The position numbers and the translations under genes are program-made. This document shows positions 1 to 12,000 of a stretch of DNA of 64,000 nucleotides, in pieces. The notes beneath the pieces were generated by a model. The model made no database searches. It was not told where the DNA came from and saw only the letters and a program-made list of their open reading frames with translations. Location: positions 23,656,001-23,720,000 of the forward strand of contig NC_061773.1 in assembly GCF_022458985.1 (NCBI RefSeq). The letters are read 5' to 3'. Each line of letters starts with the position of its first letter. Position 1 is the first letter of the stretch. The DNA comes from Mugil cephalus (taxonomy: Eukaryota; Chordata; Actinopteri; Mugiliformes; Mugilidae).

Positions 1-769
1 GTTGTTTTTGTCTAACTTTGATTAGTTATTTAAAGCATGTTGGAGGTTATCTGCTAATTACCTTCATCTAGTTAAAACCTCATGATGGTGAATAAAGATC
101 TTTACAATCGACCTAAAGATCTTTCTTGTAGGAGGCACCAAAACACTTCATCGAGGAAAGAATTTGTGTTCAAATATTTTCATGTGTCACAACAGTGCAA
201 AACTGTTATGTTGATTCAAACTGACCAGTTGATTACACCAATTTTAAAGTCCAATGTTTTGTTGACCCGTCCATCCACCTCACACGCCTTATTTGGCCCC
301 TGTCTTCTCAAATCTTCTCTTTAATGTCCTCGCGCCAGACGTCAAAAAACACAGAACTTCCTGTTACCACATAAACTGACTTACTATGTTTATCTGTCAG
401 TTCAAAACAGGTGAAAGCAACATATGTTACTTCCTTGCTTTGGCCAAACTGACGCTATCTTCCAGAGGATACGGGCGCTATCTTGTGACTTTGGAGCCAA
501 GGTCTCTGCAGTGTTGTCCAAAAGTGGAGCCACGTGGAGCCAAGATATTGATGACACACTTCATCCAGACTCACTCGTGTTTCGTTTTATTAATGCTCTT
601 CCTCCACCAGTTGCAAGGAGATGTTGGATTATACCCTCAACTAAAAATACAATCCTCTTTACAGAGCTGTTGGCAACTGGTGGTCGCCGTTATGTCACGT
701 CGTGTTTCTATAGCGTCAAATAACCAACTCAAGTGAAACTTATCAAAAAATTTGAACCTCGAACATTCA

Positions 770-910
770 TCAACATTATGTTAGCTGCCTAAAATGACAG
801 AAACCATCCTTGACAATCCACTAACATGGAGGAGGTGGAGTTTATGACCTATACTGCAACCGGTCACCAGGGGGAGCTGTACTCGCTTTGGCTTCACTTT
901 AGAGGAGCAG
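770..910 (+). repeat. Dispersed fish repeat, copy 1
   Basis: The stretch carrying the words CTAAAATGACAGAAACCATC, CCACTAACATGG and TGGAGTTTATGACC, then a CACCAGGGGGAGCT block and TTGGCTTCACTTT, recurs inverted at 4490-4680. A shorter related copy lies at 53935-54035. The CACCAGGGGG...TTTGGCTTCACTTT block is common in fish genomes. I see no terminal repeats, so its class is left open. Confidence 0.6.
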
Positions 911-1810
911 TTCCAATCAGAGACATGCTCGTTCGCGACCTTCCAGAGGACGACCGGTTACAAAAAATGGATGAATGAATCAAATGCTAGGCGTGATATA
1001 ATCCTCAAACTTAAGTTTCCATTAACAAAAATCACAAAACTGTTGTGAATAATGGTGTCGTACTTCGAATCTTGATAGAGCACAAGTACTTTATAATGTT
1101 GGTAAACAGAAAAAAAAAATGCATTTAATAACAACCTTCTGTTATTGGTTTTGCACTGAAGCCTCTTTCCCCACGGACATTTTTGTGACTTGTCACGGTA
1201 GGAAAAGCTCAGGTGTAATTGCGAGCACAATAACAGGCTGCCAAAGGTGCCCCAGTGCCTGTGAAATGAAAGCGCGCGCACATCATACCCATTTTGTTTT
1301 TAATGCGAGGTGCAGCCAAATGTCAGCCGTGGGAGAGCCCGATAGCAACGTGTGCCAAGGTAAGTTAGGACTGGCGCTTACAGGCCTCTGTTTGATAATT
1401 AAAATAAAATGAGATGGAAATTACATTCTGTGCGCGGAGCAAAAGTTCCGCACGCTGCCACACAGTCTGCCATCCTAAGACTTTTTTATGTCGTGCAGAT
1501 TATACTGTTGGGTTGTAAAAATAAATTTGATATTATCCCTGAGTTCACGTAGTGACCATACAGTGAGGTTGTAGGCGTCGGCTCGGCCACCTGATGTGTG
1601 TTTTGGCTAAAAGGCAGCAGGCCCCTGCACCTTTTATTTGACAGCCATACGGCACTTACGTTGCTGTAAGTGTACATTGTTAAATTAGAAACACGACGCG
1701 AAACCGAAAAAATGGGTCTGCATTCATTTAGCTCTGTTGATCTCAAATCTGTGAAAAGCGCGTATACAGCTGAATTTATAGTATTCGTCGTGTAAATCAT
1801 CCATCCATGA

Positions 1811-2060
1811 ATGACTTGTTTATCCTGTTCATGGTCTAGGAGGGCTGGAGCCAATCCCAGCAGGCGTTGAGCAAGAAGCAGCTCCCATCAGGGACAGGTT
1901 GTCTGTCACATCCACGATAAAAACTACACACTCACACCTTCTGGCAACGAGGCGCGTGCATTTGCAGATAACTTCGATGTCTTTAGACCGTGGGAGGAAA
2001 GCCAGCGCACCCACACGTAGATCCAGTCCCAGACAAGCCTGGCGGTGAGGCAACAAGCGC
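1811..2060 (+). repeat. Degenerate fish interspersed repeat (retroposon-derived)
   Basis: The stretch has the order of words typical of a very abundant teleost repeat: GGCTGGAGCCAATCCCAGCAG, then GGACAGGTTGTCTGTCACA, ACACTCACACCTT, and an ACCGTGGGAGGAAAGCCAG block. It is strongly diverged, with no intact open frame and no visible target-site duplication. Class assignment is from memory of the repeat's appearance and is tentative. Confidence 0.55.
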
Positions 2061-2452
2061 TCAACTCCGTGCCAACGTGCCACCCACTCGCAAATCAGAC
2101 GGCACAATCAACAGCAATCTCTCTTCTCTCTGATTTACTTTTTAAAATCATCGCTTTAAATTTTGTTCAGCGCGAACACAAGCTACTTTGTAGATCTGTT
2201 TTCGGTGACTCACTTTGCTCGGTCTGTCTCACACGTGTGGACAACAAAAAAAAATAAATAAATAAATTAAAATCTATTTGTTGGGAGCAAATAAATCAAG
2301 GAAATTAAACGTCTGCACCTCTGTGAACTGAAAAAAAAGCCCATCCATCACATCCAGACCAGCTGCGGGCGAATCTTCCTAATATCGTGTAGGTCTCCTT
2401 TTGAATCCGAAACAGCTGCGACTCATCAGGGAACGGACACGGGCCTTTTGAG

Positions 2453-2500
2453 GAGTGTCAGTGGTTTTAATGTTGTGGCTGATCGGTGAGGGTTTACAAA
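2453..2500 (-). mobile_element. Tc1-like terminal fragment
   Basis: The bases around GTCAGTGGTTTTAATGTTGT and GGCTGATCGGTG are the reverse complement of the terminal inverted repeat of the same Tc1-like family that is better preserved at 14703-15200. Only this end survives here; no transposase sequence follows it. Confidence 0.6.
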
Positions 2501-4149
2501 TGTGGACGTGCAGCCCGCATTTCCGGTGGCACGCTTGTATAAACCTGACTTTGTCGGAGTGTCTGTTGATACTTTGATATTTGATTGATTGCAAAAGTAA
2601 TTTAACTGATTCATTCATTACCTGTAACTGTTTACTCTTAGAAAGTCGCATTCGTGGTGACAAGCAATGTGTAATATGAAAAGAAATAATGATTCACTAG
2701 ACAGGGCCAGATATCAGGGTTCATTAGAGCTCTCATCTGTATAAAAATGGTTGTAATTCTTGTACGTTTCGTCTATTAGGATATGAACGCCTGCTCATTT
2801 TAGACTCTACACTGTTCACACCTCACATCACTAGTGACCACGCTTCATGGCCTGTGTTCCTACTTTTTAATGACAGCATCACACATGGTGTACTCACATT
2901 CAGTGCTTTTAATTTGTTTATTCCTGTTTGAACTTATCTACTATTTAGTTAGTTTACATCTACAAGGACATCGTATTTTAAAAAGGCTCTCACAATTAAT
3001 TTCCGGCGCTTTCTTCTTTTCGGACATTCGTGACGTGGGGTATTTTTCTGAATGAATCAGGCAAAGCTGCCCGTTGACTCAAGAGCACCCCTGTGGAGCA
3101 GCATCTTGTGTTCATGTTACACAAAGAAGTGCGGACACAGTGCTTCCAAATGTGATCCAGACCACCTCCAAATATGGTCAGAGGACACACGGACACACAG
3201 GACGCATGTTAATACAAGGTCAGAACAGGGCCTGGAAGTCCACGTTACACAAATGGAATTACTATGTTTTGGTGAGCTGCTCAGAATTGCATCTTAACCG
3301 TATATCTCGTGTGTTTTGTCATGTTTACTTGTAGTTTGGCTGTTTCCAGTCTGAAAAAGGCTCAGATCATATCATGATAATCTGGGACCTTTCTCCTTGT
3401 GTTCATTGTGGTTTTAACTCTGTCAGATTGAAAGTGGTAACCACAATGGAGAAATATGTGTTGAGAAAAGTCGATGCCACATGTGCTTGCATGCCTTTTT
3501 TTTTTTTTCATACACTGGCATTTGTCTTCAGTTATGTTATATGTGTTCCACGATTGACAAGAAACTGCGGTTAGGGCCTGTGTGTAGCCACATCAGAGTC
3601 AAGGAGCGGTTGATAACTTCCTTATGGAGCTCTAAAGGTCCGGTCCTATTGATGACAGAATAACATCTGGGAATTTAAGAGATGATACAGCCAGAAAGAT
3701 GAGCTTACTAAAACAACTATGAATGTGACGACGCATTCATGGTTGTTTCATGGGTAAACTGTTCACCCCCCAGGTGTCTGAAAGGGATCTTAAATGTTTC
3801 TGTACGTGGTCACTGTGAGTTATGATCCCACAAAGAACGTTTACTGAACTCTGCTTTTTTTTCTCTGTTGGTTCAGTCCCACAAATGGTGAAATAAGTTG
3901 AACATCTAGCAACAAAGAAAACACATTTTTCTCGGGAGTTACAGGAGACAGGAACAACACCAAGAGGATGAAAGTAGTTTTTCAAAAGTGAAGATGTTTT
4001 GGGCTCCAGTTCTAGAAGTCAAACTTGTTATTTTCGGCAATAAAACTCCCCATAGGTAAATCATCAGAACAGGACTTCAAGGGAGAAGTTAAATACGACT
4101 CCCAAGGTGCATTTTTTTTTCTTTCAAAAGGCAGAAACTAGTGCACAAG

Positions 4150-4440
4150 GATGAGCTGTTTCCAGTCCGTCTCAGTGTGTCCACCGACATAAATCGACGC
4201 AGTGATTTTTGATGTGACATCGCTGAGAGAGAGAACTCGGAGAACAAAGCTTTTAGGTTTTCTGCTCCAACTACATGGAACATTTTGCAGCTCAAACTCC
4301 AAAATCCAGTATCTCTGAATGTATATGAATCTCACTATATCCAGGCTTCATGAGTGTAAATGTTTTATTTTTAACTGATTTTGTAAATTCAATTGTTATT
4401 TGTATGTTTTATGCCTATGTTTAATGTAATCATGTGTTGA
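4150..4440 (+). mobile_element. LINE reverse transcriptase C-terminal fragment
   Basis: A plus-strand reading gives the motif FSAPTTWNILQ near 4260, close to the FSAPxxWNxLP motif near the C-terminus of ORF2 in L2/Rex-type fish LINEs. Before it is a degenerate R-rich stretch; after it, stop codons and an AT-rich tail. This is a dead 3' fragment with no intact catalytic domain. Confidence 0.5.
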
Positions 4441-4489
4441 AACTGTTCAAATCTAACAGATTAGCACTTTTGTTAATCAATCCCCTCCC

Positions 4490-4680
4490 CACAGCACCAT
4501 CACCAGAAGCAAAACCAAAGCAAGTAGAGCTCCCCCTAGTGTCTGGCTGCAGTAAAGGTCATAAACTCCACCCCCCCCCCATGTTAGTGGATGGGATTTG
4601 GGTCAAACTAAAAACCCTAAAATGCTCGTCAAATGCATTTTTCAAGGATGGTTTCTGTCATTTTAGGTAGTTAAAGGTCC
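4490..4680 (-). repeat. Dispersed fish repeat, inverted copy 2
   Basis: Reverse complementing this stretch reproduces the words at 770-910: the CTAAAATGACAGAAACCATC block, CCACTAACATGG, a G-run, TGGAGTTTATGACC and the AGGGGGAGCT block. Copy 2 carries about 40 extra bases between the first two words, so one copy has lost or gained sequence. Confidence 0.6.
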
Positions 4681-5330
4681 CATATTATACATTTTTCAAT
4701 AATTTCATATAGGTGTCAGAGGTCCAACATCATTGTTTTCAAACTGTATTACCCCGAATTCACTGGCTGAATTTCAACCCGTCAAAAAGTTGTTCTAGTG
4801 AACTCTACTGAGAGCAAGCTGCTTCTGTGTCTGTACCTTTAAATGCTAATGAGCTGTATCTGCGAGAGGATGTTAACGTCGCGTCTTATAATTGATTGTT
4901 TTGTCCATTTATTCTTTGGACAAGTTGATAAAAGCTGTATTTTTATTTAGTCTTTTTAAGGATAAAACTTCTTAATTGCTTTTGTTCCTACTATATAAAT
5001 GAATGGTTTAAACTCAAATTATTTTGACGTTTTATTACTTTATTTTTAATGAATAATGGGCTGTCATTGTATTTTTTTTGTTTGTTTGTTTTTGTGGAAA
5101 ATTAAAAATAAATTAAACTCATGTTGTCTAACCCTGAAGCGAACTCGCAGTCCGAGCTGAACGTAGCCGAACAATCAGGCCAGTTTGGCCAGTGCTATGA
5201 CGTGGGGACGTGCCATCCATATTTATATACAGTCTATGGGCGGGAACTGAAGCAGCTGTATGTAGTACTGCTGGAACTTCACCCGCAATCAGTCTCACAC
5301 TTCCTGGAGCATCATCCTAAAGTCTAAAAT
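4673..5330. repeat. Probable non-autonomous DNA element
   Basis: The stretch opens with the AGGTCCCATATTATACATTT word seen at the ends of many fish non-autonomous elements. At 5217-5240 it contains TTTATATACAGTCTATGGG, another very common teleost repeat word. No coding motif is present. Boundaries are approximate, and the block may be two fused repeats. Confidence 0.4.
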
Positions 5331-7068
5331 AAACACACAAGGCCGCGTTTTTTCTTTACAGATGTCGCAGCGAAGCTCCATCCATTCATGTGCATGTGTT
5401 GACAAAGATGAGCTCAGTGTGCGGACAATGTGTCTGACAGGCCGGAGTCTGAGCTGCCTGCACAACCTTTATTCCCCATAAAACATGGAAAATAGTGCAA
5501 TAACTTCAAAAGACTTCAAAGAAATATTAAAATTAAACAGAAGAAACGTCTCTTTAGCTGAAGGCCAGGAAAATAATTTAGGAATGGTTTAATTACGTGA
5601 GATAAAAAAAAAAGGGAAATACGAAACAGAAAACATCGTGCAATGCATTTGGAGATGAATTTATTTGTTTTGTCTGTCACGCTCACATCTGCAAGCTGCA
5701 AAAGTAGAAAATGAAAACAAAGCGAACGCTGCTGTTTGTGCCACAGCGTTATATCGGTTTGTAAACGCGGCCAAGCAAACCTTCTGCACCATCGACTCAC
5801 CGAAACACGTCAAACCCAACAGGAAGCGGAGCTCAGTCAGCACTTCGTTTACCCGTCAGGTGCGAAGGACTTAATGACTATAAATAGGCTGAGGAGTGAC
5901 AAGCAAGTCAGCGTTGAGTTATAGCTGTGAATGTATCTACAGAAATGTTACACATACACTCACTTCCTGGTCCCGGCGTCTTATCATAGCTGTTGACTCA
6001 TCACAAAACCCAGACTGGGAAAGGGGTCATTCCCCCTCCAGCCGACACCTGCTTTGCCCCCGGGCAACAGAGATCGGCCTAATGGATGATTGGCAGCGTT
6101 TTTAGCGTGATTCATACAAACAGGTGTCGTCTGGGAAGGTACAGAGCGTGATTTATGAGAGGGAGAGTCAGGGTGGGAAGGTAGGTAGGCGCGCACCGTG
6201 GCAGTTTGTGTTTATGTGCAACTGTGTGTGAGCAGAGCACGAGTTACAAAACATTTCTTAGGGGCAGGAGTAATCGCACAGGTTGGGTTGAAATAGTGGA
6301 AGGAGCCACAGGTTTCCTGTTTACACTCGTGGGTGCGATCTAAAAGACAAGAGGTAAACTTGTGACAACCTTAACTTGATATCGCTACCTCCTTTTTTTA
6401 ATTATTTCCATCGGAGTGACACTGATTTATCTGAAACTTCTCTGTTATGTTAAGAGTTAATAGCTACACAACAGAGGCCTGTGTGGAATTCATTGTTTTC
6501 GAAGCCAACTCTCACGCAGCGGGCGTGAGTCACACGTCTCGGTTGAAGTTTTACGCTCCCGTGCTGCCCAAACAAATCTCACGCCAGAGGAGAAAGTCTG
6601 AAAGCCTCGCCTTCACGACTGAAAACAAATAAATAAATAAATTTCTCTCCGCCCCAAAACATCAGGCCTTTTTCCAACATTGCTGACATTGACCCAGTTT
6701 GTGAGAATGTCGTTGGAAAGTGGACGTTTCTAAAAAATGAGCAAAAGCAATTTTTACCTCTCTTTGCTCTACAATTTCACACATAACACAGATTTAACTG
6801 CTTTGGAATTCAAAACGCCTCCTTCGTTAATAGGCCCACTTATATTTGTAAATGATACCTTACAGGGAGAGCGGCATCTCATGGCAAATAACACGGTGCA
6901 GCTTATTTTTGTAATTACATTTCAGACACTGACTCACAATAACATGTTGGGTCCTGAGTTCAGTCATAGCTGTCAGGATTTCTTTTTTTTTTATCTGATC
7001 CACTTAAGTCAATTTATTATATTTTCCCTGTCATGTCAGATGTTGTAAAACTGTTTCCCAGTCCAGAT

Positions 7069-7733
7069 CAGGGGTCTTCAATGATTTTTCAGATTAAGTA
7101 GGGACCCGCTACCTACTATATGTGCTCTATGTTAAACTCAGCCTAGTGCTAATTATAAATATACATTGTTATTATCATTTTACATTCGATATTAGGCTAT
7201 TCAAATAATACACAGGTTCACATATTCATTTTTTATTTCAAATATGTGCAACAGTAGGGCTGCTGTGCAACTGCAGTAAACATAGACATACCTAACATAC
7301 GCATACGTAACTGGTATGTTTACAAGGAAAGATAATAGTTGACATCTTCAAGTTTTAAATTTAAACACAGCTAAATGTAGTAGGGACAGTGAATCACCAA
7401 TCCATTTTGGCTCAGTAGCTGAACTGATGGGAGCTGCACTGTTAGCTTCTCTTCTGCTAATATTACAGTGTATGTCGGCGTATGGGATTTCACCCGGGGA
7501 CTGGATAAAGTCTCGGCCAACCTAGCGGGCAACATGGCTGTCAGCGTGTAATATGCAGCCTCGTGATTGGCTCAGCAGAGATAGGGGCGGGGCCTACTGT
7601 GGTACAGGAGGTTTTGATTGACAGGTCTCAGCTAGTGTGGCGCAAAACAAACATCAATCAAAGATTTTGTGACCACCCTGCAGTACCTATGCGGACCCCC
7701 TAGGGGTTGCGGACCCCCTGTTGAAGACCTATG
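7069..7733. mobile_element. Non-autonomous hAT-like element, about 665 bp
   Basis: The ends are inverted copies: CAGGGGTCTTCAA at 7069-7081, and TTGAAGACCTATG at 7721-7733 (reverse complement CATAGGTCTTCAA). The flanking 8-mers GTCCAGAT and CCACAGAT share their last five bases, consistent with a decayed 8-bp hAT target-site duplication. GGACCCCC repeats sit just inside the right end. I see no transposase remnant. Confidence 0.6.
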
Positions 7734-8210
7734 CCACAGATCACGACCCTTCTAATGATTAAAGTAGCTACCAAAAAAGATAACCAAAATTTCATGGAGA
7801 CATAAGTTGCCAATTTTTTTAATTTAAGTTATTGAAGTTAGTTTTCAGGGACTCATAAATATAGATTTTGATAGTAGCCGTGGATGAACGTCACTCATTA
7901 AATTTGCAAAGTAAATCCTGTTTATCTTAATAATGATTTAATTTGTACGACACTCTTAACATGATTAAACGCTGCATGAGCTTTTAAAATCTTACTTTTA
8001 ATTGTGGCATTTGTGCAATTTGTGGTGAAATTAGTTTTTAAACATGTGGCTCCGCCCACAGATTTTAACCTGGCTGTCGATATTACAGTATTTCAGCCTG
8101 TCTGAGCAATCAAACCCGTTATATACAGTAAACGTATATTTATCTACAGCAAATTAAACTTGTAAATGACCTTTGAGAGTATGTCCCGCTCTGCATGTTC
8201 ACCTTTTCCC

Positions 8211-9074
8211 CTAAAGCTCGATGATTAGCTTTCCTTCGTCGTCGCTGCTGCTGGTGTCCTCCATGTAGTCCTGGCAGCTTTGCACCGGCCTCACGCCACT
8301 GGTCATACACTCAGCGGGATTGTAGCCATGAAGCGGGCCGGTCAAGAAAACTGACTGGCATGATTTGTTGGTTATGTCAGGTCTACCGGGGTCGCTGCTC
8401 TGACTCGTGTAGTCATTTGTTACCTTATCCATAGAGTCGTGCTTTTCAACAGTGTCGGGGTATGTGCAAGGCTTTGACGGCAACCCAGTGTTCTGGTTGA
8501 TCTTTGATGTTTGCGTGGCACTGCAAAGTTGGGCAACCTTGCTGGAGTGCATGGGCGATGATGCTCCGTCGTCGGACGAGAGGCTCGTGTGACTTCCTAA
8601 TGTTACCTTACTGCAACAGCTTACCGCAACACCGCTGTTACCTGCAGCAGCGTTTCCATGCAGAATGGACAGAGATGTGCCGGTTTGCCTTTGGTCTTGC
8701 TTAGGATCAGACTTGCATCTCGAGAAAGCATTTTGCGTTTCCGATGGCTCAACCTGTGGTTTCACATGCTGGCTCGACCTGAACTCACATAAGAATTGTG
8801 TTTGCTGTTTAGGGATGATGGTGCTGCTGCTTTCCCAGTTCTGTTGTGAGATATAAAATTGGTTGAGCTCTGGCGTGGGCTGCAGTGGATTGAGAAGACT
8901 AGTTTGAATGTTGCCGGCAGGTGAATTAAGGTTATTGGACATGCTGGGAGCTTGCAGAGAGCTCGCAGGAGGATATTCCAACATTCCTGAGTGCGTCTGG
9001 GAAAGGTGCTGTAGATGCTGCTCGGATAGCCAGGAGTTTTGAAAGGAATCCGCCTTGACCTTGCCTTCTTCTCC
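8211..9074 (-). CDS. znf831: znf831 last coding exon
   Basis: The acceptor reads TTTTATTAACAG and is followed by GGA GAA GAA GGC in phase 0 with the previous exon. It encodes residues 1492-1778. The stop is TAG at 8213-8211, preceded by the acidic C-terminal peptide [13 protein letters not shown]. Confidence 0.88.
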   Translation of the reverse strand, partial: GEEGKVKADSFQNSWLSEQHLQHLSQTHSGMLEYPPASSLQAPSMSNNLNSPAGNIQTSLLNPLQPTPELNQFYISQQNWESSSTIIPKQQTQFLCEFRSSQHVKPQVEPSETQNAFSRCKSDPKQDQRQTGTSLSILHGNAAAGNSGVAVSCCSKVTLGSHTSLSSDDGASSPMHSSKVAQLCSATQTSKINQNTGLPSKPCTYPDTVEKHDSMDKVTNDYTSQSSDPGRPDITNKSCQSVFLTGPLHGYNPAECMTSGVRPVQSCQDYMEDTSSSDDEGKLIIEL

Positions 9075-12000
9075 CTGTTAATAAAAGAAGAATATACGGA
9101 GGAATGTTAACCATCCTAGCATCACAATGAAACGACCATTGTCGTCCCTCCTTTGAACCTTCTCAGTAGCTTCCTGCATTGCTCAAATACCACAAGTTAA
9201 TGAAGGAGCTGTCTGAGGCACTGCTCTTTAAGATTATTTCATTTATATAGCACCTTAAAAGCAATGCGCATTTGCAGCAAAGTGGTTCACATTCAGTTTG
9301 TCATATAAAACATGTAAAATAGTATGCGCGTGACGTCACCGCTAGCGAAGTCTCCATGGTTACGGCCAAAAAGTGACAGTTGAACATGGAGATTAGCAGC
9401 ATTAGTTTGAATCATAGGCTTTAATAGCGCTTAAATTGTAAAATTTATTTTTTTAAAAGAATGTCTTGTGCGATTGACTGCACCAACAGATTAAAAAGCA
9501 GTCAGAAATATATTTTTACAGATATCTCCGACTGTCAAAGAAAAGAGAAGTAAATAGATCGCTGCATTACGAAGAAACAACTGGAATCCAGGCACCGAAA
9601 CCTGGTGTTGTGGTTCACATTTAGAGTCAGGTAATATTAATTTATGCTGTATTTTTTTTTTTTTTTTTGATGAATTCATACCTTAAGTTACTTCTTAAGT
9701 TACCTTCTGACGGGCTGTCAGGCTGTTGTTGTTGTTGATGGACGCTACAGTATTGTATGGATGGCTAACGTTACTTTTCAGTTAAGCTATTAGCATTAGC
9801 ATCTTTTATTTAGCTACATTTGTCATAACTGAAATGGTCTAAAACTAATTTCAACAAACTTAAACTGATGTTAGTCCACTTTTCCAAATCTATACTATTT
9901 CGTTTGGATCATTGTCGAGTCCAATCGTTGATTATTAATTTGATCTAATAATCAACGCCATGTTTTTGCCATTCATGGGGGCGTGGCCTCTCCTGACTCA
10001 CCTGTTTAAATAAAGGTGCAATCAAAAAAACAATCAATGAAAAAATAAAAACAGATCAAATGCTAGCTGCTAAACGCTAGAGTGGGAGTGATGTGGTCTC
10101 ACGCCTTTGACCTTGTTGAATTTCCAGCGTTTTCTGTGTAATACCTGAGTGGATGGAGTTGCAATAGTCCAGCCTGGATGATATGAGTGCGTGAATCATT
10201 GTTTCTAGGTTGGAGGGTGATAGGCAATGTCTGATTTGTGAAGTGGTTCTGAGCTGGAGGAAACTGGATCTGACAATGGAATTTAAATTATTGTCGAAAT
10301 AAGACACCCGGGTTCTTCACATATGGTGTGATATAGGAGGTTTGTCGAGGTTCTGGGTGGTAGCAGTGGTACGATGTGGGGGGCCACGGAGTAAAACTTC
10401 TGTCTTGTCCTCATTTAGCTGAAGGAAGTTCTGAGCCAACCACTCTTTAACTATTGATTGAACTTTTGACGTTTGAAACCCTAAAAACAAACTCTGCCAG
10501 TGCAGTCGCCTTCAACTGCGGTGTTGTTGTAATGGATTGCTGATGTTTTAAAAGTTGTGCTCAGAACGTACTTACAAGCATGTGTGGCTCTGTAACATAC
10601 ATTTATTTTTTTTTGTTTGGTATATTTGTCATGTTGCGCAAGTCTTATTTCTTACCCTTCACTTTTTTTTTGACACATCTCGTGGGGTTGTATATTTATT
10701 GTGCTGCAAATATTCCGTGAGAAAGGAGGAACGTGAAAGCCTGGTTTGGGTAAATGCCTGGTAAATGAGTTTAAAAAATGAAAAACAATTCTGTGATGTA
10801 ACACCCCCATTATGCCTGAAACCTGCTTCCACATGATCCCCAGATAAGGGGTGTCTGAATACAGTTATGCGAGAGATTCTTTGGAAAACTTTAGCGACGT
10901 TAAGAGTAATTAAAACGGTGAAAAGTATTCCAAAAGAATGATGGATTGGAAAGAATGACATTGTTTTGCACATCTTTGGGTGAGGTTTCTGGGTCCTGGT
11001 GGTCCCATTTTAGTCATTCAGTCAACCGGGGCTGTAAATTCAAGATAATTTATCGTTCATGCAAGTGAATATGAAATTCAAGCTAAACTAGCTACCGTGT
11101 TTTGATTCCAGTAAAGTGGAGGCACATTGAACAAGTGTTGCATATTTTTCAAGAATAAAAAGTGCAGCGTTAAGATGAAGTCCTATAGTGTTTCGTTGAG
11201 CGAGCTTAGTTATCATGCCACTGCGCTAAAAGCATTCCACTGTGCAGTCATACATGGAGTGAGAGAATTTGAAAAATGCACTGAACGTGCTTGTGCAGCA
11301 GTCAGGTGCAGGTTGTAAAGGAAGCTGGACGTGGGCATGGCTAAATCTCAGTTCCATAATTGATGTGTTGAAAAGTGGAACAGAAAAAGGGATGTATCAG
11401 ATGTACTCCGTCCACAAACCCTATTAGTTACGGTACCGTGGGAAGTGCCCACAGTCGTAAATGGCTGCACGATGCCTTGCGAAGGACACCTTACTCCCAT
11501 AAAAAAGCAGTCCCAGTGTGTGATCGTACTGTGGATCAGTAGGTCGGGTGGGTTGTCCACAAACCAGAGGGTTAGCGGTGCGATTCCCAATATGTTGCCC
11601 AAGTTGGCACTGATGCGTTGGTAGACGTGTCATTGCAATCGTAAAGTAGCTACTACCAGTTGGTAGAAAAGTGCAATATTAATTAAAAGACAATTTATAG
11701 TCATCCTTCAAAGACATACGTTAACCTCCTGAGGCCTGATCTTTTGTTTGGTATGAATTTTTAACTTGTATATGTAACAAAATATAAAACTGTTAATTTT
11801 CATGTCTGAACATCGCTGTGCAAAAGCAGAATAAGTCCTAATGGCCTCAATTGAGAACTTGCTAAATAGCTCGTTACTATTGATAGAATTTGCCATATGT
11901 CATATTAAACTGAAAAAGTTTCAACTGTAAAATTTGATGAAGTTTTGAATTAAGTATTATTAATTAAATGTATGTTCGCTAATGGGAAAAGCTGATAGTG

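Larger units (their letters stand above)
1..8210. other. Repeat-rich intergenic region with no recognisable gene
   Basis: I find no exon chain or known protein here. Open frames are short, lack family motifs and lie among decayed repeats. The repeats are listed separately: a dispersed repeat (770-910 and its inverted copy at 4490-4680), a degenerate fish interspersed repeat (1811-2060), a Tc1-like terminal fragment (2453-2500), a LINE fragment (4150-4440), a further repeat (4673-5330) and a hAT-like element (7069-7733). The right end should hold the 3' UTR of znf831 on the minus strand. I could not fix its polyadenylation site; a minus-strand ATTAAA lies at 7937-7942. Confidence 0.6.

Noticed and set aside
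11339-11640. Possible coding fragment on either strand around 11.4-11.6 kb
   Set aside because: The open frames are short and overlap a SINE-like repeat; no transposase or host-protein motif is present.
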